A stretch of DNA of 64,000 nucleotides. It comes from Archivesica marissinica. Lineage: Eukaryota > Mollusca > Bivalvia > Venerida > Vesicomyidae. A program made the translations under genes and the position numbers. Shown here piece by piece: positions 12,144 to 23,397 of the stretch. The stretch lies in contig CM026400.1 in assembly GCA_014843695.1 (NCBI GenBank), forward strand, positions 37,556,234-37,620,233, read 5' to 3'. Below the pieces are notes generated by a model. The model was not told where the DNA came from, searched no databases, and saw nothing but the letters and a program-made list of their open reading frames with translations. Within the stretch, counting starts at the first letter, position 1. Each line of letters opens with the position of its first letter.

Positions 12144-12490
12144 TTTTTTTATGACAATGTCCCATTAATGCAAAATCTTCAAACATCAATATCTGGAAAA
12201 GTATACGTAGTACATATATAAAAGTTTACATTTTCTTAATCGAAATAATGAGAGCTATACTTTGGTAATATTTAGTGTAGATCCGTAAATGTTTGAAATT
12301 TATTTTATTTGTTATACCTCAATGTAGAATAATAAAGTATATATGTTTGAGTGTTCTGGTGGGGATGTGGTATCGCGTATTATTCAGCGTTATGGAGATG
12401 GGGTTGTAATTTATTAATTTCATTTCTACAAAACGGACATTTTTGAATATATTCAAAGCAGTCTTTACACACAAGAGATGTGCATTGACA
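12144..12490 (-). pseudogene. RING-finger gene 3' end, copy 1 (fragment)
   Basis: On the minus strand, after a possible acceptor (cataaaccag, AG at 12491-12492), 36 codons read CQCTSLVCKDC, then CPFCRNEI and a stop at 12380-12382. That is the C-terminal half of a RING zinc finger (C-x2-C ... C-P-x-C-R), the domain that recruits E2 enzymes in ubiquitin ligases. Downstream come about 235 bp with an AATAAA-type signal and a short T/A run at 12144-12150, like a 3' UTR. The first Cys pair and upstream protein are missing; satellite DNA replaces them. A near-identical copy lies at 13563-13909. It is probably a dead fragment, or the last exon of a gene whose other exons are not visible. Confidence 0.6.
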
Positions 12491-12504
12491 CTGGTTTATG
12501 AAAT

Positions 12505-13060
12505 AAGATATACGCACTATATCACCATATACACCTACATTACTACAAGATATACGCGCTATCTCACTATATATATATATATATATATATACGTACATTA
12601 CTACAAGATATACGCACTATCTCACTATATCTACGTACATTTCTACAAGATATACGCACTATCTCCCCCTATATGCGTACATTACTACAAGAAATTATTC
12701 ACTATCTCACCAAATCTACGTACATTACTACAAGATATATCCACTATCTCACCAAATCTACGTACATTACTACAAGATATATCCACTATCTCACAATATT
12801 TACGTACATTACTACAAGATATACGCAGTATCTCACTATATCTACGTACATTACTACAAGAAATTATTCACTATCTCACCATATATACGTACATTACTAC
12901 AAGATATACACGCTATCTCACGATATCTACATACATTACTACAATATATACACACTATATATACGTTCATTACTACAAGATATACGCACTATATCACCAT
13001 ATCTACGTATATTACTACAAGATATACGCACTATAGCACCATATCTACATAAATCCCGCA
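12505..13060. repeat. 42-bp satellite, block 2
   Basis: Same monomer family as block 1, with a (TA)n tract at 12570-12592 and several shortened units containing aagaaattattcac. Confidence 0.92.
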
Positions 13061-13117
13061 TCTTCCAACACAAAACATGGATCTTACCATAACATTAGGT
13101 CGTCAGAACATGTATTA

Positions 13118-13490
13118 CGCCGTAGCGTTTCAGTTTTTGTATCTAACGTTTCAATTTTTTGACATTAGCGTTTCAGTTTTTGACACTAACGTTTCAGTTT
13201 CTGACACTAGCGTTTCAGTTTCTGACACGAGCGTTTAGTTTCTGACACTAGCGTTTCAGTTTCTGACACTAGCGTTTCAGTTTTTACCCTTAAACACGTA
13301 ATTCTCCGTAGAGTCCGTTTCAGTTTTTGACACGAGAGTTTCAGTTTCTGACACTAGCGTTTCCGTTTCTGACACTAGCGTTTCCGTTTCTGACACTATC
13401 GTTTCAGTTTCTGACACTAGCGTTTCAGTATTTGTCATTGTTATTTCAGATTTTGTCATTGTCATTTCAGTTTTTGTCTCCGTCTTTTCG
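13118..13490. repeat. 21-bp minisatellite
   Basis: Monomer gtttcagtttctgacactag + c, about 17 units, with decay toward both ends. It lies between satellite block 2 and the second RING fragment. Confidence 0.92.
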
Positions 13491-13562
13491 ATATGCGACG
13501 CTACAATAGCATTTTTGTGTCGTTAATCCGATAAAAAAAATTGATGCGTCCCTTTAAAACAA

Positions 13563-13909
13563 TTTTTTTATGACAATGTCCCATTAATGCAAAATCTTCA
13601 AACATCAATATCTGGAAAAGTATACGTAGTACATATATAAAAGTTTATATTTTCTTAATCGAAATAATGAGAGCTATACTTTGGTAATATTTAGTGTAGA
13701 TCCGTAAATGTTTGAAATTTATTTTATTTGTTATACCTCAATGTAGAATAATAAAGTATATATGTTTGAGTGTTCTGGTGGGGATGTGGTATCGCGTATT
13801 ATTCAGCGTTATGGAGATGGGGTTGTAATTTATTAATTTCATTTCTACAAAACGGACATTTTTGAATATATTCAAAGCAGTCTTTACACACAAGAGATGT
13901 GCATTGACA
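13563..13909 (-). pseudogene. RING-finger gene 3' end, copy 2 (fragment)
   Basis: Near-identical to 12144-12490, displaced by 1,419 bp. The stop is at 13799-13801 and the possible acceptor AG at 13910-13911. The RING half-domain (CKDC...CPFCR) is unchanged between copies. The identity continues into the flanking satellite to about 14080, so the fragment was duplicated together with satellite DNA and not retroposed twice. Confidence 0.6.
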
Positions 13910-13923
13910 CTGGTTTATGAAAT

Positions 13924-13982
13924 AAGATATACGCACTATATCACCATATACACCTACATTACTACAAGATATACGCGCTATC

Positions 13983-14014
<32 letters not shown>

Positions 14015-15200
14015 CGTACATTACTACAAGATATACGCACTATCTCACTATATCTACGTACATTTCTACAAGATATACGCACTTTCTCACCAAATCTACA
14101 TACATTACTACAAGAATTATTCCTATCTCACCAAATCTACGTACATTACTACAAGATATATCCACTATATCACCATATCTACATACATTCCTACAAGATA
14201 TATCCACTATCTCACCATATTTACATTCATTACTACAAGATCTACACACTATATCAACATATCTACGTACATTCCTACAAGATATATCCATTAACTCACC
14301 ATATTTACATACATTACTACAATAACTACACACTGTCTCACCATATCTACATACATTACTACAAGATATATCCACTATCTCACCATATTTACGTACATTA
14401 CTACAAGATATACACATTATCTTACCATACCTACATTCATTACTACAAGATCTACACACTATTTCACCATATCTACGTTCATTACTACAAGATATACACG
14501 CTGTCTCACCATATCTACATACATTACTACAAGATCTCCACACTATTTCATCATATCTACATACATTCCTACAAGATCTACAAACTATTTCACCATATCT
14601 ACATACATTAATACAATATATACACACTATCTCACCATATCTACATATATTACAACAATATATATCCACTATCTCACCATATATACATTCATTACTACAA
14701 GACCTACACACCATATCACCATATATACGTACATTCCTACAAGATATATCCACTATCTCACCATATTTACATTCATTAATACAAGATCTACACGCTATAT
14801 CACCATATCTACGTACATTCCTACAAGATATATCCACTATCTCACCATATATACATACATTGCTACTAAATTTACGCACTATCTCACCATATCTACATTC
14901 ATTACTACAAGATCTACGCGCTATATCACCATATCTACATACATTCCTACAAGATATATCCACTATCTCACCATATTTACATATATTACTACAATAACTA
15001 CGCGCTGTCTCACCATATCTGCGTACATTTCTACAAGATAAACGCACTATCTCATCATATCTACATTCATTATTGCAAGATATACGCACTATCTCATCAT
15101 ATCTACGTACATTACTACAAGATATAAGCACTATCTCACCAAATCTACTTACATTACTACAAGATATACGCGCTGTCTCACCATATCTAAATACATTACT
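13924..15200. repeat. 42-bp satellite, block 3
   Basis: About 30 monomers of the same family as blocks 1 and 2, with (TA)n at 13986-14013. The array ends at about 15200. Confidence 0.93.
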
Positions 15201-15204
15201 CTTC

Positions 15205-15355
15205 TAATCGGTCACTATTTATAGAAGCGTTGGTTATTTATGGATAGGTTGGTAGTCTATATTTATAGAATGGTACGAGATCGCTATTTATAAAGCGGTT
15301 CGTAGTCGTTATTTATAGAAACGTACGCGCTGGCTATTTATAGAGCGGTTCGTTT
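15205..15355. repeat. short degenerate repeat (ctatttatagagcggttcg)
   Basis: Four to five diverged units containing tatttatagaa/tatttatagagcg, at roughly 35-bp spacing. Confidence 0.7.
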
Positions 15356-15488
15356 CCATTGGTCGCTGTAATAGGGTATGTAGTGTAGTGTAGTCGCTTC
15401 GTTTTCTTATACACCACTTTCACTCTGTTACTGTACAGATCGGTATATAGATGTCGTAAAAGAACGTCGTTTTTTTTATACAAATTTA

Positions 15489-15640
15489 TTTTAGCTCGAT
15501 CGCTAAACGAGTTATTCCGACTTATCGTTCCTGACGGAGAGAGAATTCAAATGGCGACGCTCGTAACGGCTCCAACGGGGCTGGAACTCCGGACCTGAAG
15601 CTGCGCTATCGCGACTTCCTGTCGTACGGAGGTGGCGACC
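15489..15640 (-). mobile_element. SINE-B copy, strongly diverged
   Basis: Minus-strand match: the tail side (gctcgatcgctaaacgag) comes first, then gtaacggctccaacggggct and a tRNA-like end with ctgcgctatcgcgacttcc. It is rich in CpG compared with other copies. Confidence 0.6.
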
Positions 15641-16330
15641 CATGATTGCGAGCTGGATTTGGTCACCATCGGGTAACCGGATATCCGTGACATCCATTCG
15701 TTGTCCCGCGACAACCACTCGCTACACGACCTCGGTACACGGTCTCACATAGCGCGTACCGTAAATGAGGGCCGATGCAGCGATAACTCTACCCCGGGCC
15801 ATCCCGGATCTGAATCCGTGTGTGGGCGGAGAATGGAGGTAACCCCCGGTACGGACCAGTTGGAAGCGGCTCTGTTCGGATGTTATTGACTAGAGAACGG
15901 ATGCGACTGGAAGCGTGAGGGTGTCATCCGGGTACGTGGCGGGGCCACCGATTATTCTGACTAGTGTCTTCGAAGAAATGCGACGACGCTCCGGATATAT
16001 AATAGAGGACATATGTCGCATTATTCGCGAATTATAAGATTATCCGATAAGCCGAGGTCATCCAAAATGGACGCCGCGTAGAGACTCGTTACTAGATACG
16101 CCTTCGTACACGGTAGTTGCGCGATACGTCATCAATAAACGCGCACGCGCGTAACCTACTTATATTAACTTATATGCAAAGAGCCGGGTTTACTAAAAAA
16201 CAAAGAGCTGGGTAGTTGCGCGATATATCATCAATAGGCTATATAGTGACGCGCACGCGCGTGACCTACTTTATATTCCCTTATATGCAAATGAGTTACT
16301 ATAAAACGTATTCAAAATGGCGCCCGTTTG
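15641..16330. promoter_or_regulatory. CpG-rich segment with duplicated module (possible regulatory element)
   Basis: Unlike the rest of the window, this stretch is GC- and CpG-rich (for example gttgcgcgata, acgcgcacgcgcgt). A module of about 75 bp occurs twice, at 16112-16180 and 16211-16291: gtagttgcgcgata, catcaata, cgcgcacgcgcgt, cctactt, tatatgcaaa. Two YY1-like words (aaaatggacgccgc near 16063, aaaatggcgcccg near 16314) and an octamer-like atgcaaat flank or end the modules. No confident coding exon is seen. A promoter or enhancer role is inference. Confidence 0.35.
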
Positions 16331-16477
16331 TTTACAGTCAAAGAGCTGCATGTACTACTCGTATTAATAACTCGTCATTAGCTCATGTTCATTTAACATA
16401 ATATATGTATTAATAATTCGATGGAGATACCCATCATTTGAGTCCAGTTTGCAAATGGCCCTTAGTTCGCACACAGC

Positions 16478-16540
16478 TCTAGCCGTTACGATTGTGCTCT
16501 TAGACAAGGCATTTAAATTCCCCGTTGCCGCTTCTCGTGT
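16478..16540 (+). mobile_element. SINE-B internal fragment
   Basis: Only the agccgttacgattgtgctct ... aggcatttaaattcc portion remains. Confidence 0.65.
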
Positions 16541-17158
16541 AACATAATGGGGTTATATGTTGATTATGTTAATTAATTACCTCCATAATTAGTTGTATAG
16601 CATGATACATATTCATGAGTATTGGTCCATTTATAATAATGCTGTATACGATCGCTATACAAGGCAATTATACATGGAACTGTACTAACTGTTTATGTTG
16701 GCAGAGAAGCAAGTACATTTGGCAGATAAACAAGTATACTTGGCGTGGACATCCCTTACATGTATGCCTGATCAGCATATTAAAGGTTTTCCCACACATG
16801 TGTGCTATTACATCAGAAATGTACGCTGATATTTTAAGTTTAAACAGTACACTTTCAAAATATTAACATGTTATTTTCCGTACAAGCATGTGTTTGCACC
16901 AAAACAATATATCCGAATTGATATATTGAATGGCAGTTATGCCAAACATGTTTACTGGAACATCTGTAGCTTGACATTTTATGGAATACATGTCCAAGCT
17001 TGCTTCTCTATAAAAGATGAGATACATTTAGATTAGGGGGAGACGAACTGGGATTATTTAAAGCGCCATATGGTGCTTGGGCACACCGTAGACATTTATT
17101 TAAATAAACACTTATAACTTGGACTTGTTTTGGAACTTATACGATTACCGTATGTACA
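16541..17158. other. intron sequence without recognised features
   Basis: AT-rich. One open frame at 16615-16866 (+) has no recognisable domain and no clear splice boundaries, so it is not called a gene. Confidence 0.45.
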
Positions 17159-17268
17159 CTCTCTCCCTTCTCACGATGTATGTCATCAGGAATGAGGTCT
17201 CGAGAGTGATTAATATATGTTGTAGGAACTTGTTTCACAATCGAGCTAAAATAAATTTGTATAAACTA
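17159..17268 (+). mobile_element. SINE-B 3' fragment
   Basis: Carries ctctcccttctcacgatg, atcaggaatgaggtctcgag and the shared ttaatat...gcttgtttc-like tail; the 5' half is absent. Confidence 0.7.
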
Positions 17269-17796
17269 AATGTAATTTTGTTGCGTCGGTTTAGATACGG
17301 TTATATCATACCACCAATTCAAATATTGTATTGCCATAAAATAATATTATAAATGCGTGTTGTATTGTCACACTACGCGTGGCACAGTGGGCTCTTTCAA
17401 TCGTAATGGTTGAAGTCACAATAACCAATCACTAAGTCACGTTGTGGTTATCGTTTTATTATACAATTGTAGTCCAGGTTATGTTATATTATATTAAAAT
17501 AGTTAATTTCTACATTAAAAACATCATCAAATTATGGTCTGCTTGATTACAAAAACTACTTTCTAGGGCACAGCGACCAGGAACCAATTCCGTCAGTGGG
17601 GTCACACGTTAAGTGCCCGCGCAGATTCTGTGATGCAGTCCGACTACGTTACCTATGCTAATTGGACTTGACAGACATTAGTCCCCCACCACCGGTGTCC
17701 ATATCAAGTGATAAGTGCCCGGTGTTATAAGGTTGCAAAACAACATATCAATTGCCTAATAAATTAAACACCAACAACAGTAATAACCTGTCTTGT

Positions 17797-18366
17797 AATG
17801 AGAGACAATGGTGAGTTACTGCCCCTGAATATGCCCTAAAAGTATGTAGGTTCTCTTAGGTGGTTTCCTCTGTTTTTATCGTTGTTTCCTTTGCACATCA
17901 TGCTATCAATTTTCTTCCACTTTCTCATATTATAATTATTATGTTACTATATCTCGACAGATATCCTACAGTATATCCAATGGGTAAAAAATCGGTATTT
18001 TTTTATCAATTAACTAACATGAATTGGGAAGTATGTGAGCTGGTACGGTGGTCGCCAGATCGGACAGGTGGGATTTCTCCGGGTACTCCGGTTTCCTCCC
18101 ACACGAATGACCACATATACGCTTTCATCCGCGCCAACGAGAGTGATTAATATAAGTTGTTAAAACTTGCTTCGCAATCTTTGTATAATAAATAAAGTTA
18201 AAAAAAAATGATTTGGATAAAATCACATTTATCATAACGCAACATCTGGTTAGGGAACAACAGTAAAAACAAATTATTCCAAATGAAAGGACCGCTTTGC
18301 GCTTAGGGATAAATCGGACTTTATCTGCCAAGGAAGGTAATAGAAAAGCCAACGAGGTCCCTCATT
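17797..18366 (+). mobile_element. MITE-1 copy split by a SINE
   Basis: Left end aatgagagacaatg at 17797, right end gaggtccctcatt ending at about 18366, with family-typical interior (cagttactgcccctgaat, atctcgacagatatcc, catctggttagggaacaaca). SINE-C is inserted at about 18021-18209, so the SINE is younger than this MITE copy. Confidence 0.8.
18021..18209 (+). mobile_element. SINE-C copy nested in MITE-1
   Basis: Contains the central block ctccgggtactccggtttcc, then gctttcatccgcgccaacga and the ttaatataagttgttaaaac tail. The central block resembles the conserved central domains described for invertebrate SINEs; I am not certain which named domain it is. The tRNA head is missing. Confidence 0.8.
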
Positions 18367-18609
18367 GATTCCATCCGCCATTGTTCCATTCCGCCATCCC
18401 GCCATGAACTTTCTCAAAGTTAATCTTTTAGTTTTAATATTTAGTCAACATTTTTGGAAAATCCCCCATACTAATAACTGTTACAGCAAACACTGTTATT
18501 GCTAAATCTCTGCCATACAGCATTCGCTTGCTCATATATGAAAGCGATGTTGTTGACTTTTGTTACGGTGTTTATCATTTTCTAATATAAAAATTGTTGT
18601 ATCTTTCAG

Positions 18610-18641
18610 TGAAATGAAAGTAGAATCTGCTCCAGACATTG
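18610..18641 (+). CDS. possible juxtamembrane linker exon
   Basis: A 32-bp segment lies between a good acceptor (gtatctttcag, AG 18608-18609) and a good donor (g|gtaaga at 18642). Only the phase-2 reading is open (EMKVESAPDI), and it leaves in phase 1, exactly the phase required by the transmembrane exon at 21323, giving a Gly codon at the junction. The upstream exon that would supply a phase-2 end is not visible and may lie in the gap. Short size makes this uncertain. Confidence 0.4.
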
Positions 18642-18850
18642 GTAAGATAGCTCATTAATCAAATGATATGATACATAGTTAGCTATTGTGCAATTGTGTT
18701 GATGAATGGCATCGTGACTTGCGGTATGACGTTAGTCTGGTCAATGGTAAGATAGCTCATTAATCAAATGGCATGATACATAAGTTAGCTATTGTGCAAT
18801 TGTGTTGATCAATGGCGTCGTGACTTGCGGTATGACGATAGTCTGTAAAT
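18641..18850. repeat. two 105-bp tandem units starting at a splice donor
   Basis: Units at 18641 and 18746 both begin ggtaagatagctcattaatc and run through gtgacttgcggtatgacg. The first unit contains the donor of the linker exon candidate. Confidence 0.85.
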
Positions 18851-19065
18851 GCAGATATATAATACCTATTGTATCACAAAACTGTGCTTGTATTCAGTGT
18901 AATACAGTCATCTCATAATTTCTTAAATGTATGCACGTGTAATAACACCTGGAATTATTCTGATTGGTTGAGAGAATAATTCTTATAATTTGTACATTAA
19001 ACTTTAAAGTATGCATATTTCTATTTGAATTGGTACATACTGTTACTGGCAAGACGCACTATGCT

Positions 19066-19848
19066 TTACACCGTACAACATTTGGGTCAACGTGTGGTAG
19101 CAATTAATTAGATACTATTGCAATCTCTAAGTACACCGTACAACATTGGGTCAGCGTATGGTAGCAATTAATTAGATACTATTGCAATCTCTAAGTACAC
19201 CGTACAACATTGGGTCAGCGTATGGTAGCAATTAATTAGATACTATTGCAATCTCTAAGTACACCGTACAACATTGGGTCAGCGTATGGTAGCAATTAAT
19301 TAGATACTATTGCAATCTCTAAGTACACCGTACAACATTGGGTCAGCGTATGGTAGCAATTAATTAGATACTATTGCAATCTCTAAGTACACCGTACAAC
19401 ATTGGGTCAGCGTGTAGTAGCAATTAATTAGATACTATTGCAATTTCTAAGTACACCGTACAACATTGGGTCAGCGTGTGGTAGCAATTAATTAGATACT
19501 ATTGCAATCTCTAAGTACACCGTACAACATTGGGTCAGCGTATGGTAGCAATTAATTAGATACTATTGCAATCTCTAGTACACCGTACAACATGGGCAAC
19601 GTGCGGTACTATTGCAATCCCTAAGTACACCGTACAACATCGGGTCAGCGTATGGTAGCAATTAATTAGATACTATTGCAATCTCTAAGTACACCGTACA
19701 ACATTGGGTCAGCGTATGGTAGAAATTAATTAGATACTATTGCAATCTCTAAGTACACCGTACAACATTGAGTCAGCGTATGGTAGAAATTAATTAGATA
19801 CTATTGCAATATATACGTGCATCGTACAACATTGGATCAAGGCGTTGG
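19066..19848. repeat. 64-bp minisatellite, copy A (about 12 units)
   Basis: Monomer taagtacaccgtacaacatt + gggtcagcgtatggtagcaa + ttaattagatactattgcaa + tctc. One unit near 19580 is shortened. The last unit runs into a LINE remnant at 19832. Copy B carries about 25 units. Confidence 0.93.
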
Positions 19849-20200
19849 AAATGTGGATATGTTCCTTACTAGTGTAAAACAAAGATCAAATGACCAATGT
19901 ATACAGAACTGGAATGCAAGATTGAATAAATCTAGTAGAGCATTGTTTTATAGGAATATATCATGTTTTGGATTCCAACCATATCTAGAGTGTTTTAATG
20001 TTAATAAGTTTTGTCAATCATTATTTAAGAGCCGTCACATGTCTAGGCATGTACGGACACCTGTGTCCGAAAGGAACTGTTTAACTTGTAATATAATTGA
20101 AGATGAGTACCATTGTATCATTGAGTGTAATATGTATGCTAATATTAGAAACTTGTATATATCTAGAAAATACTGGATCAGATCGAATATGAACTCTTGA
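19832..20200 (+). pseudogene. LINE reverse-transcriptase C-terminal remnant, copy A
   Basis: Translation gives QGVGNVDMFLTSVKQR, then SSRALFYRNI, then a Cys-rich tail CLTCNIIEDEYHCIIECNMY. This is the C-terminal region typical of mollusc-type non-LTR retrotransposon ORF2 proteins, a zinc-binding C-x2-C-x7-H-x4-C motif after the RT domain. It matches the remnant at 60078-60710 (-): QGVGDFNIFLNIVKQR and CNVCNKLEDEYHFIIECSLY. The RT core is absent. Confidence 0.75.
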
Positions 20201-21322
20201 ACTCAGAAAATAAGCAGGACATACGAAATTTAGTTCTGTATGTTAATAATGTATTCATAATTAGAAATACAGTCATGAATAGAAGTTAGTTGATTTACAA
20301 TTCTGCTTTTGCTTCGATTTCAAATGATGCTATAAACTATACGTATTTAAAACGTTATATAGGTGTGTAATATATATGATAATGTTGTACAGTATACATG
20401 TGATGCTATATACTATTGAAACATGTATTTAATAATGTGTTACATAGCCGAGGTATGTAATACATATAATAATGCTGTATGTGTATACTTGATATCCACT
20501 TGCCGAATCTTGTTTGTTTTTTTTCCGAACAAGATAGACTAATGGTGGAACAGCGTTGTAGCGTTGCATAGTATTCAGAATGTGCATATGGAGTGCACAC
20601 GTAACTCTAAATTTGGTCTTGAGATGGTATTTACCATTACGATTAAGATCAAAATGGACAATTATTTTCGCTATAATTGGGAGAATGTTTTCTATATGTT
20701 TGTGCTAGCATGCATACTATTTGTGCATTGTTAGCACAATTATATGTTATATTATGTGTGTTCTCATGTGATTGGAAAGCTGAATGGAATTTAATTCATG
20801 AATCTATGTATATGTCATGTAATATTAATCTACAATGCCGCTCTAAATAAAATAAACGGATGGTTCTGATTTACAAATATGACCACATGTAAAATTAAAT
20901 TTATAATACTTAGCATTTAGCAATGAATATGGTTACGAAGGGTTTACTGATCGGCCATGTTATACAACTTTGCAACAACTTTGTACAACAATTTTGTATG
21001 TTTGGTTTTGTATTTTGTTGCGTCTTTTGACCTTCTCCGTATTAGAAATAAATAACTGACTTGCTTTAATTATAAGACACATATCATATAAATACTACAT
21101 ATATTTACACATAGATATAAATATACATGGCTATGATTGTGGGAGCTCATTTGTATAAAATATATGCATTATGTTTGCACTGTTTGCTAACATGGGCTTG
21201 AACGCCTACTGGAATTTAATAAAATAAACTATCTAAATATTATTAATATGTCTACCTAACCGGTGCATCCCAAATTAACGGTTTTGATGACATGTGTAAA
21301 CTTGTTTGTGTTGTTCTACCAG
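20201..21322. other. intron; AT-rich, no exon recognised
   Basis: Contains AT-rich sequence probably including the 3' part of the LINE remnant. Copy B equivalent is 36213-37334, with several small indels. Ends in acceptor AG 21321-21322. Confidence 0.45.
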
Positions 21323-21443
21323 GTAACTACATCGTATTCATCACTCCTATTGTTGGAGTCGTCGTCGTCATTTGTGTGGCGGTAATGTTGCTGTTGTGTA
21401 GTATATTGATACGACGTTACCGACAGTCTGCAGTGAAAGACAG
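21323..21443 (+). CDS. transmembrane exon (copy A)
   Basis: This 121-bp exon enters in phase 1 (ttctaccag|gt) and leaves in phase 2 (gaaagacag|gtaagt). It encodes GNYIVFITPIVGVVVVICVA then VMLLLCSILIRRYRQSAVKD. That is about 24 hydrophobic residues followed by the basic stop-transfer cluster RRYR, a type I membrane anchor. It follows the EGF rod and precedes short polar exons, so it sets the cytoplasmic boundary. Copy B at 37335-37455 differs by V to I and I to L at the start of the helix. Confidence 0.85.
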
Positions 21444-21935
21444 GTAAGTGGTGTGGCGGTAATGTTGCTGTTGTGTACTTATTGATACGACGTTACCGAC
21501 AGTCTGCAGTGAAAGACAGGTCAGTGGTATGGCGGTAATGTTGCTGTTGTGTGATATTCTGATACGACGTTACCGACATTCTGCAGTGAAAGCCAGATAA
21601 GTGGTGTGGCGGTAATTATTGCTGTTGTGTGATATTCTGATACGACATACCGACATTCTGCAGTGAAAGCCAGATAAGTGGTGTGGGGGTAATATTAACG
21701 TTGTGTGCTATACTGATACGACGTTACCGACATTCTGCAGTGAAAGCCAGATAAGTGGTGTGGGGGTAATATTAACGTTGTGTGCTATACTGATACGACG
21801 TTACCGACATTCTGCAGTGAAAGCCAGATAAGTGGTGTGGCGGTAATGTTACTGTTGTGTGCTATATTGATACGACGTTACCGACAATCTGCAGTGAAAG
21901 TCAGGTAAGTTGTGTGGCGGTAATGTTGCGGTTGT
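21444..21935. repeat. tandem array derived from the TM exon's 3' half (copy A)
   Basis: About six units of roughly 78 bp (gtgtggcggtaatgttgctg ... gatacgacgttaccgac ... tctgcagtgaaagccag). They are copies of the last ~70 bp of the transmembrane exon plus its donor and start of intron. The unit after the exon keeps gacag|gtcagt, most middle units have ccag|ataagt with the donor GT lost, and the last has tcag|gtaagt. Copy B has more units and a SINE insertion. Confidence 0.9.
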
Positions 21936-22380
21936 GTGCTGTGCTGATGTTCATACGGGCACCCGGTGTCTACCTCCATCAATAATAGCTTACGAGTCGC
22001 CATATCATTCAGTATTGTACAAGACCTATCACATTGAACTATTTTCGAATCCGTTTCATTGATGTAGCCGGACTACGTTTCTCGCTATTAAATTATTTAC
22101 TTATTAAAGTGTATATTTTGAATAATATAACATTGTATGCGGGAACCATATCAATTGAACTGTTGTGATTTATTGTACGGGGAGGGCTGTAAATAATGTT
22201 GTTATAACTTGTAGCCCAACCCATTTGCTTTTTTTCCTTGACAAAACAAATGTATCGTATACTGCAATCATATAATTACATATTAATCTCTGATTTGTTC
22301 TTATTATTGTATGTATATATGTAATGTATTGTATGAAAAAATGCAATAAAATATTATTTAAAAAACAAATTATTTTGCAG
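21936..22380. other. intron, no repeat recognised
   Basis: Ordinary intron sequence ending in acceptor ttattttgcag at 22380. Confidence 0.5.
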
Positions 22381-22421
22381 ACACAGCCGAGAGACCACTA
22401 GGGATCCAACTGTACTAACGG
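22381..22421 (+). CDS. cytoplasmic exon 1 (copy A)
   Basis: A 41-bp exon entering in phase 2 and leaving in phase 1, encoding RHSRETTRDPTVLT. The acceptor tattttgcag is strong; the donor is acgg|gtatgg at 22422. The sequence is basic and hydroxyl-rich, as expected just inside the membrane. Copy B (38912-38952) is identical. Confidence 0.75.
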
Positions 22422-22550
22422 GTATGGTTTAAACATTGTCAAGCAGAAATATTACGTCTTAATAATTATAGAAACAACGCATTGCTAAAATGATTAATGA
22501 AAGGGGTTACCCGCTAGGGGCCTCAAAATAAAATAAAAAGAATAATGAAA

Positions 22551-22745
22551 GATTAGCGCATAATGCTTACAGTAATCTTGTTTTATAGATTAGCGCATAA
22601 TGCTTACATTAATCTTGTTTTAAAGATTAGCGCATAATGCTTACATTAATCTTGATTTAAACATTAGCGCATAATTTGCGCATACTGCTTACACTAATCT
22701 TATTTTAGAGATTAGCGCATAATGCTTACAGTAATCTTGTTTTAA
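22551..22745. repeat. 37-bp minisatellite, copy A (5 units)
   Basis: Monomer gattagcgcataatgcttac + agtaatcttgttttaaa. Copy B carries about 42 units (39033-40588). Confidence 0.93.
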
Positions 22746-22903
22746 AGACACTAAACACTATAGGCGTTTTGACCAACGTCTTCACGTATTTATTATTCTA
22801 AACCTTCAATAAATTACAATGCTTAAACTGCAATCAATTACACGCCTAGCTCTTCAATCAATTACCACTGTGTTCATAACAATGCAGTAATACTGTTTTA
22901 TAG

Positions 22904-22995
22904 CGGATTACCAGGAGCCGCCGTACACAATGCGCAAGAATCTCATCTGGAACTTCAACCGGAAGCAGGATGGGACGCATGCCCCGTCAATACAG
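22904..22995 (+). CDS. cytoplasmic exon 2 (copy A)
   Basis: This 92-bp exon runs from phase 1 to phase 0 between ttttatag and cag|gtcaga. It encodes ADYQEPPYTMRKNLIWNF then NRKQDGTHAPSIQ. Two tyrosines in acidic or proline contexts (DYQEP, PPYTM) could be phosphorylation or adaptor sites; that is inference. Copy B (40751-40842) has Ser for the second Pro of EPPY. Confidence 0.75.
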
Positions 22996-23015
22996 GTCAG
23001 ATTCATTGTTGTTAC

Positions 23016-23397
23016 AATGAGAGACATCGGTCAGTTACTGCCCCTGAATACTCCCTAAAAGGAGATAGGTCCTATCAAGTGTTTTCCTCTGTTTTTATCG
23101 TTGTTTCCTTTGAACAACATGCCTGCAATTTTATTCCACTATCGCTTTAAACGGTTATTAAATTACTATATCTCGACAGATCCCCTACAGTATATGCAAT
23201 GGGTACCTATTTTAAAAACAATGTTATCGGTAAATTAACACGTTTTTGATAAAATCCCATTTATCATACCGCAACATCTGGTTAGGGAACAACAGTAAAA
23301 ACAAAGGATTCTAACTATAATGACCTATTCACATTTTGGAATAAATCGGACTTTATCTGCCAAGGGAGGTAATAGAAAATTAGAGATGTCTCTCATT
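23016..23397 (+). mobile_element. MITE-1 copy with perfect inverted ends (copy A)
   Basis: 382 bp bounded by aatgagagacatc at the left and its exact reverse complement gatgtctctcatt at the right. No coding capacity. It begins 20 bp after the donor of the exon ending at 22995. Confidence 0.85.

Noticed and set aside
10697..15131. Long open frames on both strands in the 42-bp satellite (Tyr/Thr/Ile-rich or Cys/Ser-rich)
   Set aside because: The repeat period is a multiple of three and lacks stops in several frames; no splice context and no protein-like variation.
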